From: Byssochlamys sp. IMV 00236
Lineage: Eukaryota > Ascomycota > Eurotiomycetes > Eurotiales > Thermoascaceae
Length of the DNA: 64,000 nucleotides
Assembly: GCA_001931875.2 (NCBI GenBank)
Contig: MSJH02000765.1
Coordinates: 1 to 64,000 of the forward strand
Direction of reading: 5' to 3'
The notes beneath the pieces are model-generated. The model saw only the letters and a list, made by a program, of their open reading frames with translations. It ran no database searches and was not told the DNA's origin. This document shows, in pieces, positions 45,760 through 56,577 of the stretch (its first letter is position 1; the number at the start of each line of letters is the position of its first letter). The translations under genes and the position numbers were made by a program.

Positions 45760-48032
45760 TCACATGCGGACATGAAGCAAGTACTTTTGGCGGATCTGAG
45801 CAACATCATAGACGATATACTCATTGTACATCAATCCATGAAACCCGCCCGAACTACCTAGAGGCGCCGAAGTATCAGGCATCTTGACGCCGTTTAGACT
45901 CGGGTGGACGCAGCCCGCGTCCTTCCAGCCCTGAGGTACTGTCATGCCCTTCCCCAACGTGGACAGCATACCGCCCGCCTTTGCATCATTGCCGGCATTG
46001 AAGTTGGCACTGGTGAGCTCGAGCATTGGATCACCCAGTTCCACGTCGCAGAGGAGCAAGAGACCCATATTGGCACTGCTGGATGACCAGCAGTAGTTGG
46101 CAGACTTGCTCGACATGTCTGCGAAATAGACACCTTTACCGAACATATATCCGGAAACAGGAGCCTCTGGTGGTGCAATACGAAGACCTTGGCTGAGAAT
46201 ACCTCCGAAGTTGGTACTTCGAGAGCCGTGCCAGAGGAGACGGCGATTGCTGTTCGGGAGATTTGCATACGGAGATTGGTTAAATCGATCGTTCTCGCCC
46301 TGGCGCTCAATGCGGAAGATGTCGAGTACCTGAAGACAGACGTCAGCAAAAGATAATTTCAAAAATGTGGTGTGACTAACCTGATAGCGCAAGTGGTGCG
46401 TCGAACCGTGCGTCCCAAGGAGATAATCTTTGATTTCCATGAACTCAGAAGAGCTGTGGTCCAAAGGTGTCATTTCTTCCATTCCTAGTCCTTGGAACAT
46501 GCGATCCAGGCGGTTGATCTCTTCTTCATCCTTGGAGGAGTCCTTCATGATTTCATTTGAAATCTCCATGTCTGTCAGCGCTTCCAGGAGCACCACCTCC
46601 CTCTTAATCATGGCCTCATTGTCGATCACAGGAGGCCTATTACGACCGAAAACATGAGGTATCGTCGTGAAATAACGGTTGCTGAGGTCTTCCGTCGCGT
46701 CCCGGTACGAGACACCATATTTGGACATTGCGAGAGAATGGTCCGCAAAAAGATCAGAAAGATCCTTCAAAATCTGGAAACCTGCGCGCAAGGTTCGTTT
46801 GCTCAACTTTCCCAGCGGCAGTTTACGAGCATCGTATGACATTTGAGCCATCGCGGAAAGGAAATGCCCCTGGTTGAAGATAAAATTCATCAGGTTCTGG
46901 ATTGGAACCGAGAGTGTGCTTTCGACTGCCTTCGATTCTTTCTTCTCTTCTGTGCTCTTTTTCTTGCCATTCGTTTCATCTTCATCGTTGTCTGAATCCT
47001 CTTCATAGTTGCGCTCAATGAAGGTGTATTTCCCCTTTTTGGGCGGATCCAGTCGATTCTCCCACGTGAGACCTGACTTGTCCTTGAACTTCTTCTTGAA
47101 CTCAGCCATCGCACTCTCGAGATTTTGTCCTAGTATTGCACTCTGGCCGATCTCTCCCACACGGCCCCATCGAGTCCATGTTTTGTAGGAGTTTCCGGTA
47201 TGGCTCTCAAGCAGTTGAATCCGATAGAATTTGTTATTATTCGCAGCCGCATTGGTTTGGTTAAGCGTCGCATCCCAAATCATACCGTCATCACTAATGT
47301 AGACACGATGGTTGGCTGAGAACCATCAATCAGTAAATGCTAATCCTTCTCTGGCGAAACAATTCGACTCACTCCTCAGATAGCAACCGTCGTCGACATC
47401 CACCTTCAGATCCTTAGATTTAGCCAGCTGGCCATCTTTCTGCTTCTTATCGAGGTGGCCATCGTCCTCTTCCTTGAGAGCTTCTTCAAGTGGCCGCTTC
47501 TTGGGCGGTTTATCGTCTTCCTTGCTCTTTTTTGATTTCTTGGAGTCTTTCGTATCATCTGCAGGCGCATTATCGTCCTTTGTATCGTTCTTTTTCTTCG
47601 TCTCGAAGAGATAATCTTTTCCAGGGAGTTGCTTCTTCGCCTCAACGGACTCAAGCAACCAGTCCAGCGTGACAATGTCGCAGGTATACACCTTCATAGC
47701 TTGAATAACTGTATAACAAACATCATAAACACATGCACCACAAGCATTATTTCGAACGGAAGAGTGAAAGATAGCACACTCACCTTTGCTCCCTTTCACG
47801 TCGAACTCCTTCTGCGTCGCTATGAAATGGGTACATTCTGGAATGACTTTGTAGACGAAAGTCCCGCCGTACTCTTCGACAATCGTCTTCAGATCCGCTA
47901 AAGAACGTGTCAATTGTAGATATTAACAAGAGAGGAATCCCAATGGGCTTTCTTACATTGTTTATAGCCTGGGAATGTGCCAGTCACGGCGACAACAGCG
48001 TCTTTGAGAAACGCAGCAGACCGACGAGTCAT
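45760..48032 (-). CDS. prpA: Poly(ADP-ribose) polymerase, BRCT-WGR-PARP type
   Basis: Nuclear NAD-dependent enzyme that adds poly(ADP-ribose) to proteins at DNA breaks; filamentous fungi usually have one such gene. Exons (minus) 47957-48032, 47784-47897, 47373-47708, 46381-47315 and 45760-46329 give 676 residues. The N-terminal BRCT domain (about 5-100) contains VVAVTGTFPGYKQSDLKTIVEEYGG and CDIVTLDWLLESV. A Lys/Asp/Glu-rich linker follows. The WGR domain has NNKFYRIQLLE and TWTRWGRVGEIGQ. The helical regulatory domain follows, and the catalytic domain has the H-Y-E triad: His in RLLWHGSRSTNF, Tyr in GKGVYFADMSSKSANYC and Glu in YNEYIVYD. All three residues are present, so polymerase activity is expected. 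There is no zinc-finger pair as in human PARP1. Confidence 0.96.
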
Positions 48033-48877
48033 AGTGGCATGAACTTCGCTTTTTCGAAAGAAAGAGTAGAATGAAATAGATGTAAATAAGTTGGAAGTGA
48101 AGTGAAGTGAAGCAAAAGCACAGCTCAATAAATAGTAAATCTTTCCTCAAGCATCCAAGTTCCTCTCAATGAATCGAAAGAAGTAACTTAACTACCTAGT
48201 CAATGTCGTGATGACAATTCGCAGACTGCTAGAAAGCTGAATTGAAAGTTGAGAAACAAATAAAAGCCAAACCACGGGGTCTCGACACGCTCTTAAATCG
48301 GATCCCAGGAAATACGCCACCGCAAAGCAGTGAGAGAGAGTTGATGCAAGAGTCGGTATTCTACTACTCTCTAACGTCCAAGCTCGACAGCTGTGGGCCG
48401 CCAGCTTCCCCAATTAGGAAGTCCCAGCGCGCGGGACGGCGTCTCTGCCTGCTGCTGCCTGGGATCTAGGCGTAGCTCGGCTCTAGCGAATCACGTGATC
48501 GTTCAGGCTACCAAATGTTCAGGCAACTATCACGATAGTTCAGCCGATCGGCTTCTTCCGGATGTGATGGTTTAGGCGCTGAGTGTGTACGGATGTAGTG
48601 TCCCTGGTTTGATCAAGATTGAATCGAGCCGTTGCACTTACCGCCATCCAAAGTGCTTCCGTCCTGAAATGTTTGGGGGCGCATACAAGTGTGTGCAGAA
48701 CTAAAGTCAAGCAAGTAATTCAAGCAATTAGGATTCGGCAGTTTCTCATTTTCCACGCAGACAACGTGGAGAGGATACGAGTTATGGTTACTACATGTTG
48801 TTCCATAGTGTTATTCCCAGAATCTATCATGGCATATTAGTCCCCAAACCAAACCATTTCTCCGTGCTCATTCCCAT
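48033..48877. other. intergenic; PARP promoter
   Basis: About 845 bp between the PARP start and the 3-prime end of the APH-like gene. The ORF at 48619-48840 and others have no family. A short direct repeat (GTGAA units) is at about 48098-48112. No further gene recognised. Confidence 0.55.
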
Positions 48878-50170
48878 CTACGTAGTCCTAAGATGAATCT
48901 TCCAAAGTCGGTCGACCAGCCAATTTATAGGAAATTGGGCCGGGGAAATACTCCTCGGAAGATACAAGTACCAATCATCCTCCTCCACCAGACTAAGGTT
49001 TCCCGTCAATGTAGTACACTCGTAGTACTCAGGATAAAAACCACTATCCTCCCAATCAATGATTCCCGTAACAACATACGAATCAGGATGATCTGAATCT
49101 CGTTTCACCATAATGTTTTCCTTCCTAATATCACCATGTGTGAATACCGATCCCCGCATAGCCGTCGTATCCAGGAAAGAACGTAACAACTCGACATATG
49201 TATTACTGCCATGATGACGGGCAGTAAACTGCAAGTCATTGTACTCTTTGGCCCGAGTGATATTTTTCCACAGGGCAGTTTCATCGACATTATATTCCTT
49301 CACGCCTTCTCCACACACACCACCGAGTTCATTGCCGTCGTCCTGTCGAAGGGTTCTCAATCGGATGAAGATATCATCCAGTTGATCTTGTATCGATCGC
49401 TTTTCCTGGGGAGATAGTCCATCCCATACTTCGGCTAATGTGATTTCTGGAATATACGACATGAATATGACGCGAAAGGGTCCTAACGCGATCAGCCCGT
49501 GGGGCCTTGGCGCAGGGATATCAGACGCCTTTTCTTCAAGGTATTGCATGCTGGTGTATTCCGTGTAATCTCTGTGTCCCGTAATAACTTTGGCAACGAC
49601 TTCCTCGCTGCACTTAACCACGACCCCTCTGACGGGGAATTCCCAGAGGACAGGAGAATCCCACAGAAGTTTTTTCAGAGATACAGCAAGTGATTCCCCT
49701 GTGGTATCGGACGCAGAGCCTGACCCTTCTGAATATCGCCTAAGCAAAGTCGTAGTCTTCTCAGATAATGGAAACACAACAGTAGCAGTATCAGCGAGAT
49801 CAAGACGTGTGCGGAACTCAGGAGGACCTTGTATCTCGCTCTTTTCTAACGAAGGCGCAGTTCTGGATCCAGTCGCCATTTGAATCCTGCGGTTATAGTT
49901 CTTCGGGAATAAAGATAGCAGATTGGCTTCCGGTTCAATCTCCAGTTCCTGATAAAGCTCATTTATTGTGCGGAGATTAATCTGAGCTGCATAAGATAGC
50001 TCTTGAAATTGCGCGTTGTGGTGTTCGCGATGATATGAATCAGGAATAATAGAGATCAGATCCACTGTTGGGTCTTTTTCCAGCGCTGCCTGGAACTCTT
50101 GCATAAGGTTTCTGTTGCACTGTGCGGCTTCAGCTTTGGGGAGTGAGAGAGACAGTATATGATTATGCAT
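48878..50170 (-). CDS. APH-fold kinase-like protein with duplicated N-terminal repeat
   Basis: Member of the aminoglycoside phosphotransferase/choline kinase-like superfamily, expanded in filamentous fungi, with unknown substrate. Single exon, 430 residues. Kinase-fold features: a glycine- and Lys-containing lobe (VVKCSEEVVAKVI, about 205-220), the catalytic-loop motif FTHGDIRKENIMV (H-G-D-x-x-x-x-N), and GIIDWEDSGFYPEYYE with the metal-binding Asp. Catalytic residues look intact. Ahead of the kinase fold, residues about 13-58 and 59-104 are two copies of a repeat with an exact 46-residue offset: A-A-Q-x-N, E, L-E, P, L-x-S, P-x-x-Y-x-R all coincide. This repeat is not one I can name. It does not resemble the known antibiotic-resistance enzymes closely enough to infer a drug substrate. 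Confidence 0.85.
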   Translation of the reverse strand: MHNHILSLSLPKAEAAQCNRNLMQEFQAALEKDPTVDLISIIPDSYHREHHNAQFQELSYAAQINLRTINELYQELEIEPEANLLSLFPKNYNRRIQMATGSRTAPSLEKSEIQGPPEFRTRLDLADTATVVFPLSEKTTTLLRRYSEGSGSASDTTGESLAVSLKKLLWDSPVLWEFPVRGVVVKCSEEVVAKVITGHRDYTEYTSMQYLEEKASDIPAPRPHGLIALGPFRVIFMSYIPEITLAEVWDGLSPQEKRSIQDQLDDIFIRLRTLRQDDGNELGGVCGEGVKEYNVDETALWKNITRAKEYNDLQFTARHHGSNTYVELLRSFLDTTAMRGSVFTHGDIRKENIMVKRDSDHPDSYVVTGIIDWEDSGFYPEYYECTTLTGNLSLVEEDDWYLYLPRSISPAQFPINWLVDRLWKIHLRTT

Positions 50171-51265
50171 GTTTGCTAAGGATTATGTTGGAAGAGAAGG
50201 GCAAATCTTTTGGAAAGGGCGCTGGGAAAAATTACAAGGGCAGAGTAGGTAGTTCAGTTTGTTTATTTTCATAAATCCGAGCTGGTTGCCTAATCACAAC
50301 AAAGAAGAGCAACCCCGGGAGTGGAATAAGTGGGAGAAGTTGTGTTTGCCAAGGTACTAATGCTTAATCCCAGCCTTCCAATTACAACCTGAAAAGACTA
50401 TTTTTCTATTAGGCGGTGCCTTTTGCTGATAATAGACCCCTGTAACGCAGCGAACACGGTTTCCTGAGGGGCCGAGCAAGGCTCAACTCAATCTACGCAG
50501 CGTAGGGATACGTATCTTCAATCCTCTAGACCAACATAAGTTTTCTTTGCTCCTAGCCCTTTTCTTTTTACCCCAGAATAACCCTGGATTTATTTATTAT
50601 TTATTTCAGTCAGCTTCAAAGCAAATGTCCCAGACAAGTATTGCATTCGAATCATGAAGCAAGAGAAGTCCCTCACTCTGACCACATTAATTCGCATGAG
50701 AGATTGAAATGATGTCTAGAACAAGATTGAAGCGGTGTTTAGTGAATGAAGTTCGTAAATACATGTAAGGTAGAACTATCTATCCATCCAACGGGATTCT
50801 TCAAGGTAGGAACGGCATGTTCCCATTCCCCTACCCCAACCCCCTTCTCCATGCTGTAACCTGAGATAAAAACCATCAAGGCCTAAAAGCCAAGTAATCT
50901 AGAAAAAAAAAAAGCAGAAAACAGAGAGTCCACGATCCACGAACCTCGTAAGGTAGATGGTCCCCTGATGCACCCGTACCATGACGCCAATATAACCCGT
51001 ATGGGCAGAAATGGTCCAATGCAGGAATAAAAATACAATATCAGAAAATAGTCAAAACCAAGAAGAATAATGCCCGACTTCGCTATCATCTGGCGAATGA
51101 GAATTCGAATCCGTGAATCATATACAATGGAAGATGAGCGCGCCAACAGCTAGACTTCTTTTTTGCCCGCAGAAGGTATCAATGAACCTGATCGAGTGGT
51201 CGAGAAACTTGGGTTGCCGCAAAATGAGTCATGGAGAATGAAATATCGTGTGGTAATATCGCCAA
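50171..51265. other. intergenic between APH-like and Ysc84 genes
   Basis: About 1.1 kb: promoter of the APH-like gene on the left and 3-prime region of the Ysc84 gene on the right. The ORF at 50883-51146 (minus) is short, has no family and is not called. Confidence 0.55.
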
Positions 51266-53563
51266 TCATGACGACGTCTCTTTGTGGACGTCAGTCTTGG
51301 TGGACTCCACGGCCTCGTGGGCAGCCTCGTTCTTGGTTTTCTCTTCGTCCTCTGCGGCGTCATCTGTCAGATAAACCGTGCCAGGGTGAGATTCATGGAC
51401 CTGATCATCCGTGATCCCATTCACAGTTTCCCTCTCGGCCTCATCCTCGACATCGACTTCAGTTGTGGCGTGGTCCTCCTTTGTCGAATTACGTCGGGAG
51501 ACACTCTCATAGTATGACACAGCATGGGGTTCTTCCTCGTTTGAGGTCTCGTGTCTGTGTTCGTCGTTTGAGGTCTCGTGTCTGTGTTCGTCGTTTGAGG
51601 TCTCGTGTCTGTGTTCGTCGTTTCCGGTCTCATGTTTGTCTTCCTCTTTTTCAATCTCATGTTCGTCTTCCCCGTTTTCAGTCTCGTGTTTGTCTTCCTC
51701 GCGGTTCTCCTGCTCTTCTCCACGGGCAACCAGCTCGCTCCTCGACGATCTTTGAGAACTAGCCCTCGATGATCTTCGAGAACTAGCGATCGAGTGGAAC
51801 TCATCCTTCTCGGTAACAGTCGTAGCGATATGATCCTCGTGCTGGCTATTAGCAAACTCATCAACAAGGGCGTCAATGCGAGCTTCAACATCAGGAGGAA
51901 GTTCTTCAGACGAGGCATCCGCGTGCTCAGGAAGATGGTCAAGGCCGTTTGTTTCACCACCGGCAAATTCGTTCGACATTCTGATCTCGCGTCGCAGGGA
52001 CGCAGTCGGCGAGGGCAAGGAAGCGGTTGTTGACATCGAATCGTGTTTGCGTATGGGGTTTCGTGGTGGGAGAGCCGGTGGGATCCGCTTGGGAATTGTT
52101 ACCAACCGCGCACGCGTGAATGTCGGCGACAGTCGCTTGGATTCGGGCGAGACCGTCTGGTCATCAACAGTGGGAGGAATGCTGACAGCGCTCTCACGCT
52201 TGGCAACCGTCGTGGTGCCAATCTCGTGGACTTCTGGCTCACCGTTAGGCTCGTGGTCTCCATTAGGCTCGTGGTCTCCGGTCGTATATTCGGTTTCTGC
52301 GTGTTCTTCGCGTTCCTCGAGAACTTCTTCCGGCTGCGGGGAGATAGACTCCTTGATGCTCCGAGGAGATGACATCCTGCTTGTCGTAGTGGTCGCAGTC
52401 ATGGGACGATCTTCAGTTTGCGTTCCCCTATCGACGCTGTTATAACTCTGCAGACTACCCCGCCAGCTCGTCCGCCGCGAGCTGCCCATACTGTACCGCG
52501 GGAATGTGTTATAGATAGGACTCGATGGTGCTGGACGAAACTCGAAGACTTCGTGACTTGGTCTGGCCTTGGTTGCTGCCTCGCGAATGAAGAGACCTTC
52601 TGCTTCCAGAGCTTTGACTCCGAAAGGATCTGGATCGTCGGCTGCGGGGATCCCAAAGTTGCTGTCAACCAGTTCCATATCACCTGGTGCCTGTCCTGGA
52701 GATGGGAGAACAGATTCATCAACGTCTGAGTCACCCTGGGCGCTCTTGATGGTTTGCATCAGCATCTTGAGGGAGTCTGGCGGATGCCTCACTTTGCCGG
52801 CGAGGATGTCATGGACACGGAGCTTTTCGCCGTAAAACCGTTCATTCTCATCGTTTCGTTCGAGGATGATTGTGCCATCCACTTGCACCCCCGCATAGAT
52901 ACCACGACTCTTCATGTATGTCCACACGGGCGCCTGGCGCTTGTGAACTTCCGTCTCGAGAATACCACCGATACCGACCGGTCCCGCCGCCACGCTTACT
53001 TCTCCGCCCAGCGTACAGCGAATTCGCTTGAAACCCTCCAACGCTTCGTATGTGTTGATGACGACGACGCAATCGTAGATGTCGACGCCCACCATGAATC
53101 CTATCCCTGCCGTATGGAGCAGAATTCCGGACGGCGGACTCCATTCTCCCGTCTCTGGGATCCTCGCCAGCAGCACACCACTCCCGCCAGCGCCACTGAC
53201 CCAGAGTCCCGTTCGCATGGTTGTAAAGATCGCCAGTCCCTTTGCTTGTTTGATTACGTCCGTCGGAATCTTCTTCAGTACTCGTTGTTTTCCTTGCGGT
53301 CGATCGAGCCTACCCTTCGAATCCCGCTTCATTCGTTCCTCGTCTGGAGTCAAGTCTTCGTAGAAGCCATCTTTGCAGAAACTGCGCAGAATGCGGGCAG
53401 CTTTATCACTCTCCTTGTCCAGTGACATGGGCCAAAAGGCCTCCGCACCCACACGGTTGGAGAGACGGTTGACGGGGGCGCCCAACTTGTCCAGGGTTTG
53501 CCAGGCCTTGTCAAAGCCTTTCTTCGAATACCCGAAGGTCCTCTCCCACGCTGACGGCGCCAT
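51266..53563 (-). CDS. Ysc84/SYLF-domain protein with long acidic tail
   Basis: SYLF domains bind phosphoinositides and actin and act in endocytosis at cortical patches. Single exon, 765 residues. The SYLF part is N-terminal (about 85-280): IPTDVIKQAKGLAIFTTMRTGLWVSGAGGSGVLLAR, then GIGFMVGVDIYDCVVVINTYEALEGF, CTLGGEVSVAAGPVG and RGIYAGVQVDGTIILERNDENERFYG. Yeast Ysc84 has a C-terminal SH3 domain, which is absent here; in its place is a long Ser/Pro/Glu-rich, probably disordered tail. The tail has DHEPNG duplicated, SR-rich patches (SSRRSSRASSQRSSRSE) and a 9-residue tandem repeat of the HETSNDEHR type encoded by 27-bp units. The start is chosen as the only upstream Met fitting MAPSAWERTFGYSKKGFDKAWQTLDKLG. 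Confidence 0.9.
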   Translation of the reverse strand: MAPSAWERTFGYSKKGFDKAWQTLDKLGAPVNRLSNRVGAEAFWPMSLDKESDKAARILRSFCKDGFYEDLTPDEERMKRDSKGRLDRPQGKQRVLKKIPTDVIKQAKGLAIFTTMRTGLWVSGAGGSGVLLARIPETGEWSPPSGILLHTAGIGFMVGVDIYDCVVVINTYEALEGFKRIRCTLGGEVSVAAGPVGIGGILETEVHKRQAPVWTYMKSRGIYAGVQVDGTIILERNDENERFYGEKLRVHDILAGKVRHPPDSLKMLMQTIKSAQGDSDVDESVLPSPGQAPGDMELVDSNFGIPAADDPDPFGVKALEAEGLFIREAATKARPSHEVFEFRPAPSSPIYNTFPRYSMGSSRRTSWRGSLQSYNSVDRGTQTEDRPMTATTTTSRMSSPRSIKESISPQPEEVLEEREEHAETEYTTGDHEPNGDHEPNGEPEVHEIGTTTVAKRESAVSIPPTVDDQTVSPESKRLSPTFTRARLVTIPKRIPPALPPRNPIRKHDSMSTTASLPSPTASLRREIRMSNEFAGGETNGLDHLPEHADASSEELPPDVEARIDALVDEFANSQHEDHIATTVTEKDEFHSIASSRRSSRASSQRSSRSELVARGEEQENREEDKHETENGEDEHEIEKEEDKHETGNDEHRHETSNDEHRHETSNDEHRHETSNEEEPHAVSYYESVSRRNSTKEDHATTEVDVEDEAERETVNGITDDQVHESHPGTVYLTDDAAEDEEKTKNEAAHEAVESTKTDVHKETSS
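51539..51700 (-). repeat. 27-bp coding minisatellite in the Ysc84 gene
   Basis: Three identical 27-bp units at 51539-51565, 51566-51592 and 51593-51619, followed by three diverged units to about 51700. Read on the minus strand they encode repeats of HETSNDEHR and diverged HETGNDEHR and HETENGEDE forms. Unit length keeps frame, so copy number may vary among strains without breaking the gene. Confidence 0.9.
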
Positions 53564-54575
53564 GGTGTCCGGGACAACCTGGTCGGACGGAAGATGCAGC
53601 GGGGGAGAACGTAGTCGGTCAGACGGCCGAGGATGATGGCGGTTGGCGGTCCTTGTATACGCAACGGTCTCGCAATAATACTAGCCACGTCGCGAGGGGC
53701 TGAATTCACGACGAGAAGGGCAGACACACGCTGACCACAATGTCCTCAATCTGATAGGAATGCAAATTCTTCTGGGCCTGAGCCGCGTTGGTGGACGATC
53801 GAGCGCTCTCGGAGACGAAGAATGTGTCGCAGGCTCGCAGCGTCCGAGAGCACGCCTTGCATGGGACGATGTTATCTGATGCAGCAGAGGGTGAGCTACC
53901 ACGGATTTATTGGTGTGAACCGACAGCCGGAGATCGCCAGGGCCAGATCCAAACCCACTGAGGAGCCACCCAAGAGAGCAAGAAAAGTCCTTTTTAATTT
54001 AGAGTTGTGACATCCGAGAACCAGCAACAGCGCGGATATGGATCGGGTGTCGACCCATTATTATCATTGAAGCCGCGAGAAGAAAGACCACGCTGAAGGT
54101 GGGAGGAGGGGAATAGTTAATAGTCAACTATTAAATCAAATCAAATATTAATCATCGGTCATTCGACATTTAGCAGGTTCGAGAAGGACGGGGCGGGCAA
54201 TCCGGGAATGAACCTGGGTCTTACAGGCTTCATACTTGCTAGTGGCAGAACAAGCATGACGGGGGAGGGAATTTCTTTGGGCCTCCATCAGCATCAGCAC
54301 GGCTGAGGCCGGAAGGACTGACTGTCCCCGCGTGGCGCCGTGGCTGACGAGGAAAAAACGAGCGGATCGATGTCATGTATTATTTTTTTTCTTCTTCTTC
54401 TCTGCTTGGAACGAACCATCGTGGATGATTCCCTCGTCGCGGTGGATCCGGATGGTGGAGTTTTTCGGCTTTTCGCCTACGCTCTTCCGGACTCGATTAG
54501 TTAATTACTTAGTATTATATTATTATAAAACACGCAATTTCTTTGTGCTAGCGCATCAATAATAATAATAATACT

Positions 54576-54608
<33 letters not shown>

Positions 54609-56577
54609 TGAATTCCAAAGACTTCAACGCTGTGTCTGCTGGGGAATGTCGTCGCATTCTTCTCTGATACCCGGCCCGCGGAGGAAAATACATCATAACA
54701 GGAAAAAAAACTCGACTAACTAACTACTTAGTCTCGCCCTCACGCTGTTTCTCTATGAGATCCCCTCTTTCCCTAAAGACTCTAACAAACAAACTAACTA
54801 AGTAAGTAACCCCTGCATGTTCCTCTCTCGCGGTAATAATATAATAATATCCGATCGATATTTGAAATCATCCATATCTTCAAAAGATCACCCATGCGGC
54901 TTGCTTACTATGTCCGCATAGTTAGGGGGTTGATTAAGTTGTGACACCTCATATGCATGCGCACAACCTCACGCCGTCGTCCATTTCAGCCTATCCGTCT
55001 TGTTAAGATTATTATTTATCTTAACCTATTATATTATTATTATCCCTGACATGCGATGAAAATTGAAATCGAGTTCGCGCCAAGACATACCTAAACTGGG
55101 ACATTTTCTCAGGTACATCCATGCCACATGGCGATGGTGCGAACTATTATTATTACTCCGTATTCATGACAGATAAATAGGCCCGTTTCTACCGTAAGTA
55201 GTCGCTAAGCACTAGACTACTTACATTAGGTACTTAGTTAGCGAAGCGAAGCGACAATAATAATATACGGAGTACGGAGTACAGTACGTCAGTCACGGCT
55301 ACAGCGTTCCGGACGGACATTTGAGAAATATCGTCATTCTCAGCCCTCATCCATACCATACCATAATGTATCTAGTCTAGTCTAGTCTACCTAGTTAGTG
55401 ATCATCTGGACTTTGCCGTGAAGCGAACAAATCCACACGATCTGCGCATTATCCCCAGCCTCGGGTTCCGACTAAAACCTCCAGGGTCCGATCCTCTCCG
55501 GACACTATCTATGAAGAAGTAATTAATCCCGGGCTTAACTATCTAACTACATTAATACATTAATTATCTACCTACCATAAGTTAGACTAATAATCCCTCC
55601 ATTATTAGTTAGTTAGTTTGTCTGGACTCTGCAGACTGATTTGAAAAAAATCCCGACCGTCGGGGGCTCGAGCCTCGAGGATCCTGCGCTACTACATACA
55701 GTACAGTATGATTTGTCGGGACTCGGGGAATGGCTATGGCCATTCGCTATGACTCCCTCCCAAAGCACCAAAGACAATAATAGCAAGCAAGCCCATCTGT
55801 TGATCTCAATTACGGAGATATCTTCATATCTATTCTTTTCTTTCTTTCTTTTTTTCCTGCTTGCATGATGCGAATATCTTTCTTTTTCTTATTCTCCCTC
55901 CTAGGAGGTTTATGGGCGATATTTAGCCCGACTATCAATGGATTGTTTTTTTCTTTTTTTCTCTCTCTTTTCTTTCCTTCTAGGTTTCGGATAGACGTGA
56001 TTTTCACAACTACTAGATAGGCCCTATGAAAGCCTATCCGGCCCCAACAGTGAACACAGTCTCATCTCAGATCGACTTCTTTCCTCGCTAAGCCCTATCC
56101 TATCCTATCCTATCCTACATGGGTGGGGTAGAGATATATTATCAACTACCAAAAGGGTCAAGACCTCGAAAGGGGAGTTTACAGATTTCTGATTCTAAAG
56201 GTATCGTGCTATCTGATCATTTGTCTATTTAGGAGGTCCCATTTTCAGCCTGACTACATAGGTAGGTATATACTACTGGAACGTATAGCCAGAACGCTGA
56301 TCTTGAACTTTAGAGTATTACTTTGCTTAGATCAGATCAAGTTAATCTTCTTAGAGACTAGAGAAAGTACTCTTCCAGAGCTACGTTGAATTATTCACTA
56401 ACGTTCCGGAAACAATCAAATTATCATTGACTTTCTTTTTTATCCTCAAAAATCGTCTAGGGACAAAAAGCTCGTAGACCCAAATCATACGGGGCTATAA
56501 AACGCAACGCAGCGGTACATTTCGATATAAGAGATCAACAACAACAAAAAAACTTGCAACATCTACTTGCTCACATC
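53564..56577. other. 3 kb intergenic region, AT- and microsatellite-rich
   Basis: No protein family recognised on either strand. It holds the promoter of the Ysc84 gene and the 3-prime region of ETF beta. Simple repeats: AAT and ATC runs (54557-54606), TCTAG units (about 55373-55388), TACGGAGTA repeats (55266-55281) and TATCC units (about 56097-56117). A plus-strand pyrimidine tract at about 55830-55985 ends in CCTTCTAGG, like an intron acceptor. A long non-coding RNA or a complex promoter is possible. Confidence 0.5.
54557..54606. repeat. AAT and ATC trinucleotide microsatellites
   Basis: About five AAT units followed by about nine ATC units with a short spacer. Perfect or nearly perfect, non-coding. 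Confidence 0.85.
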
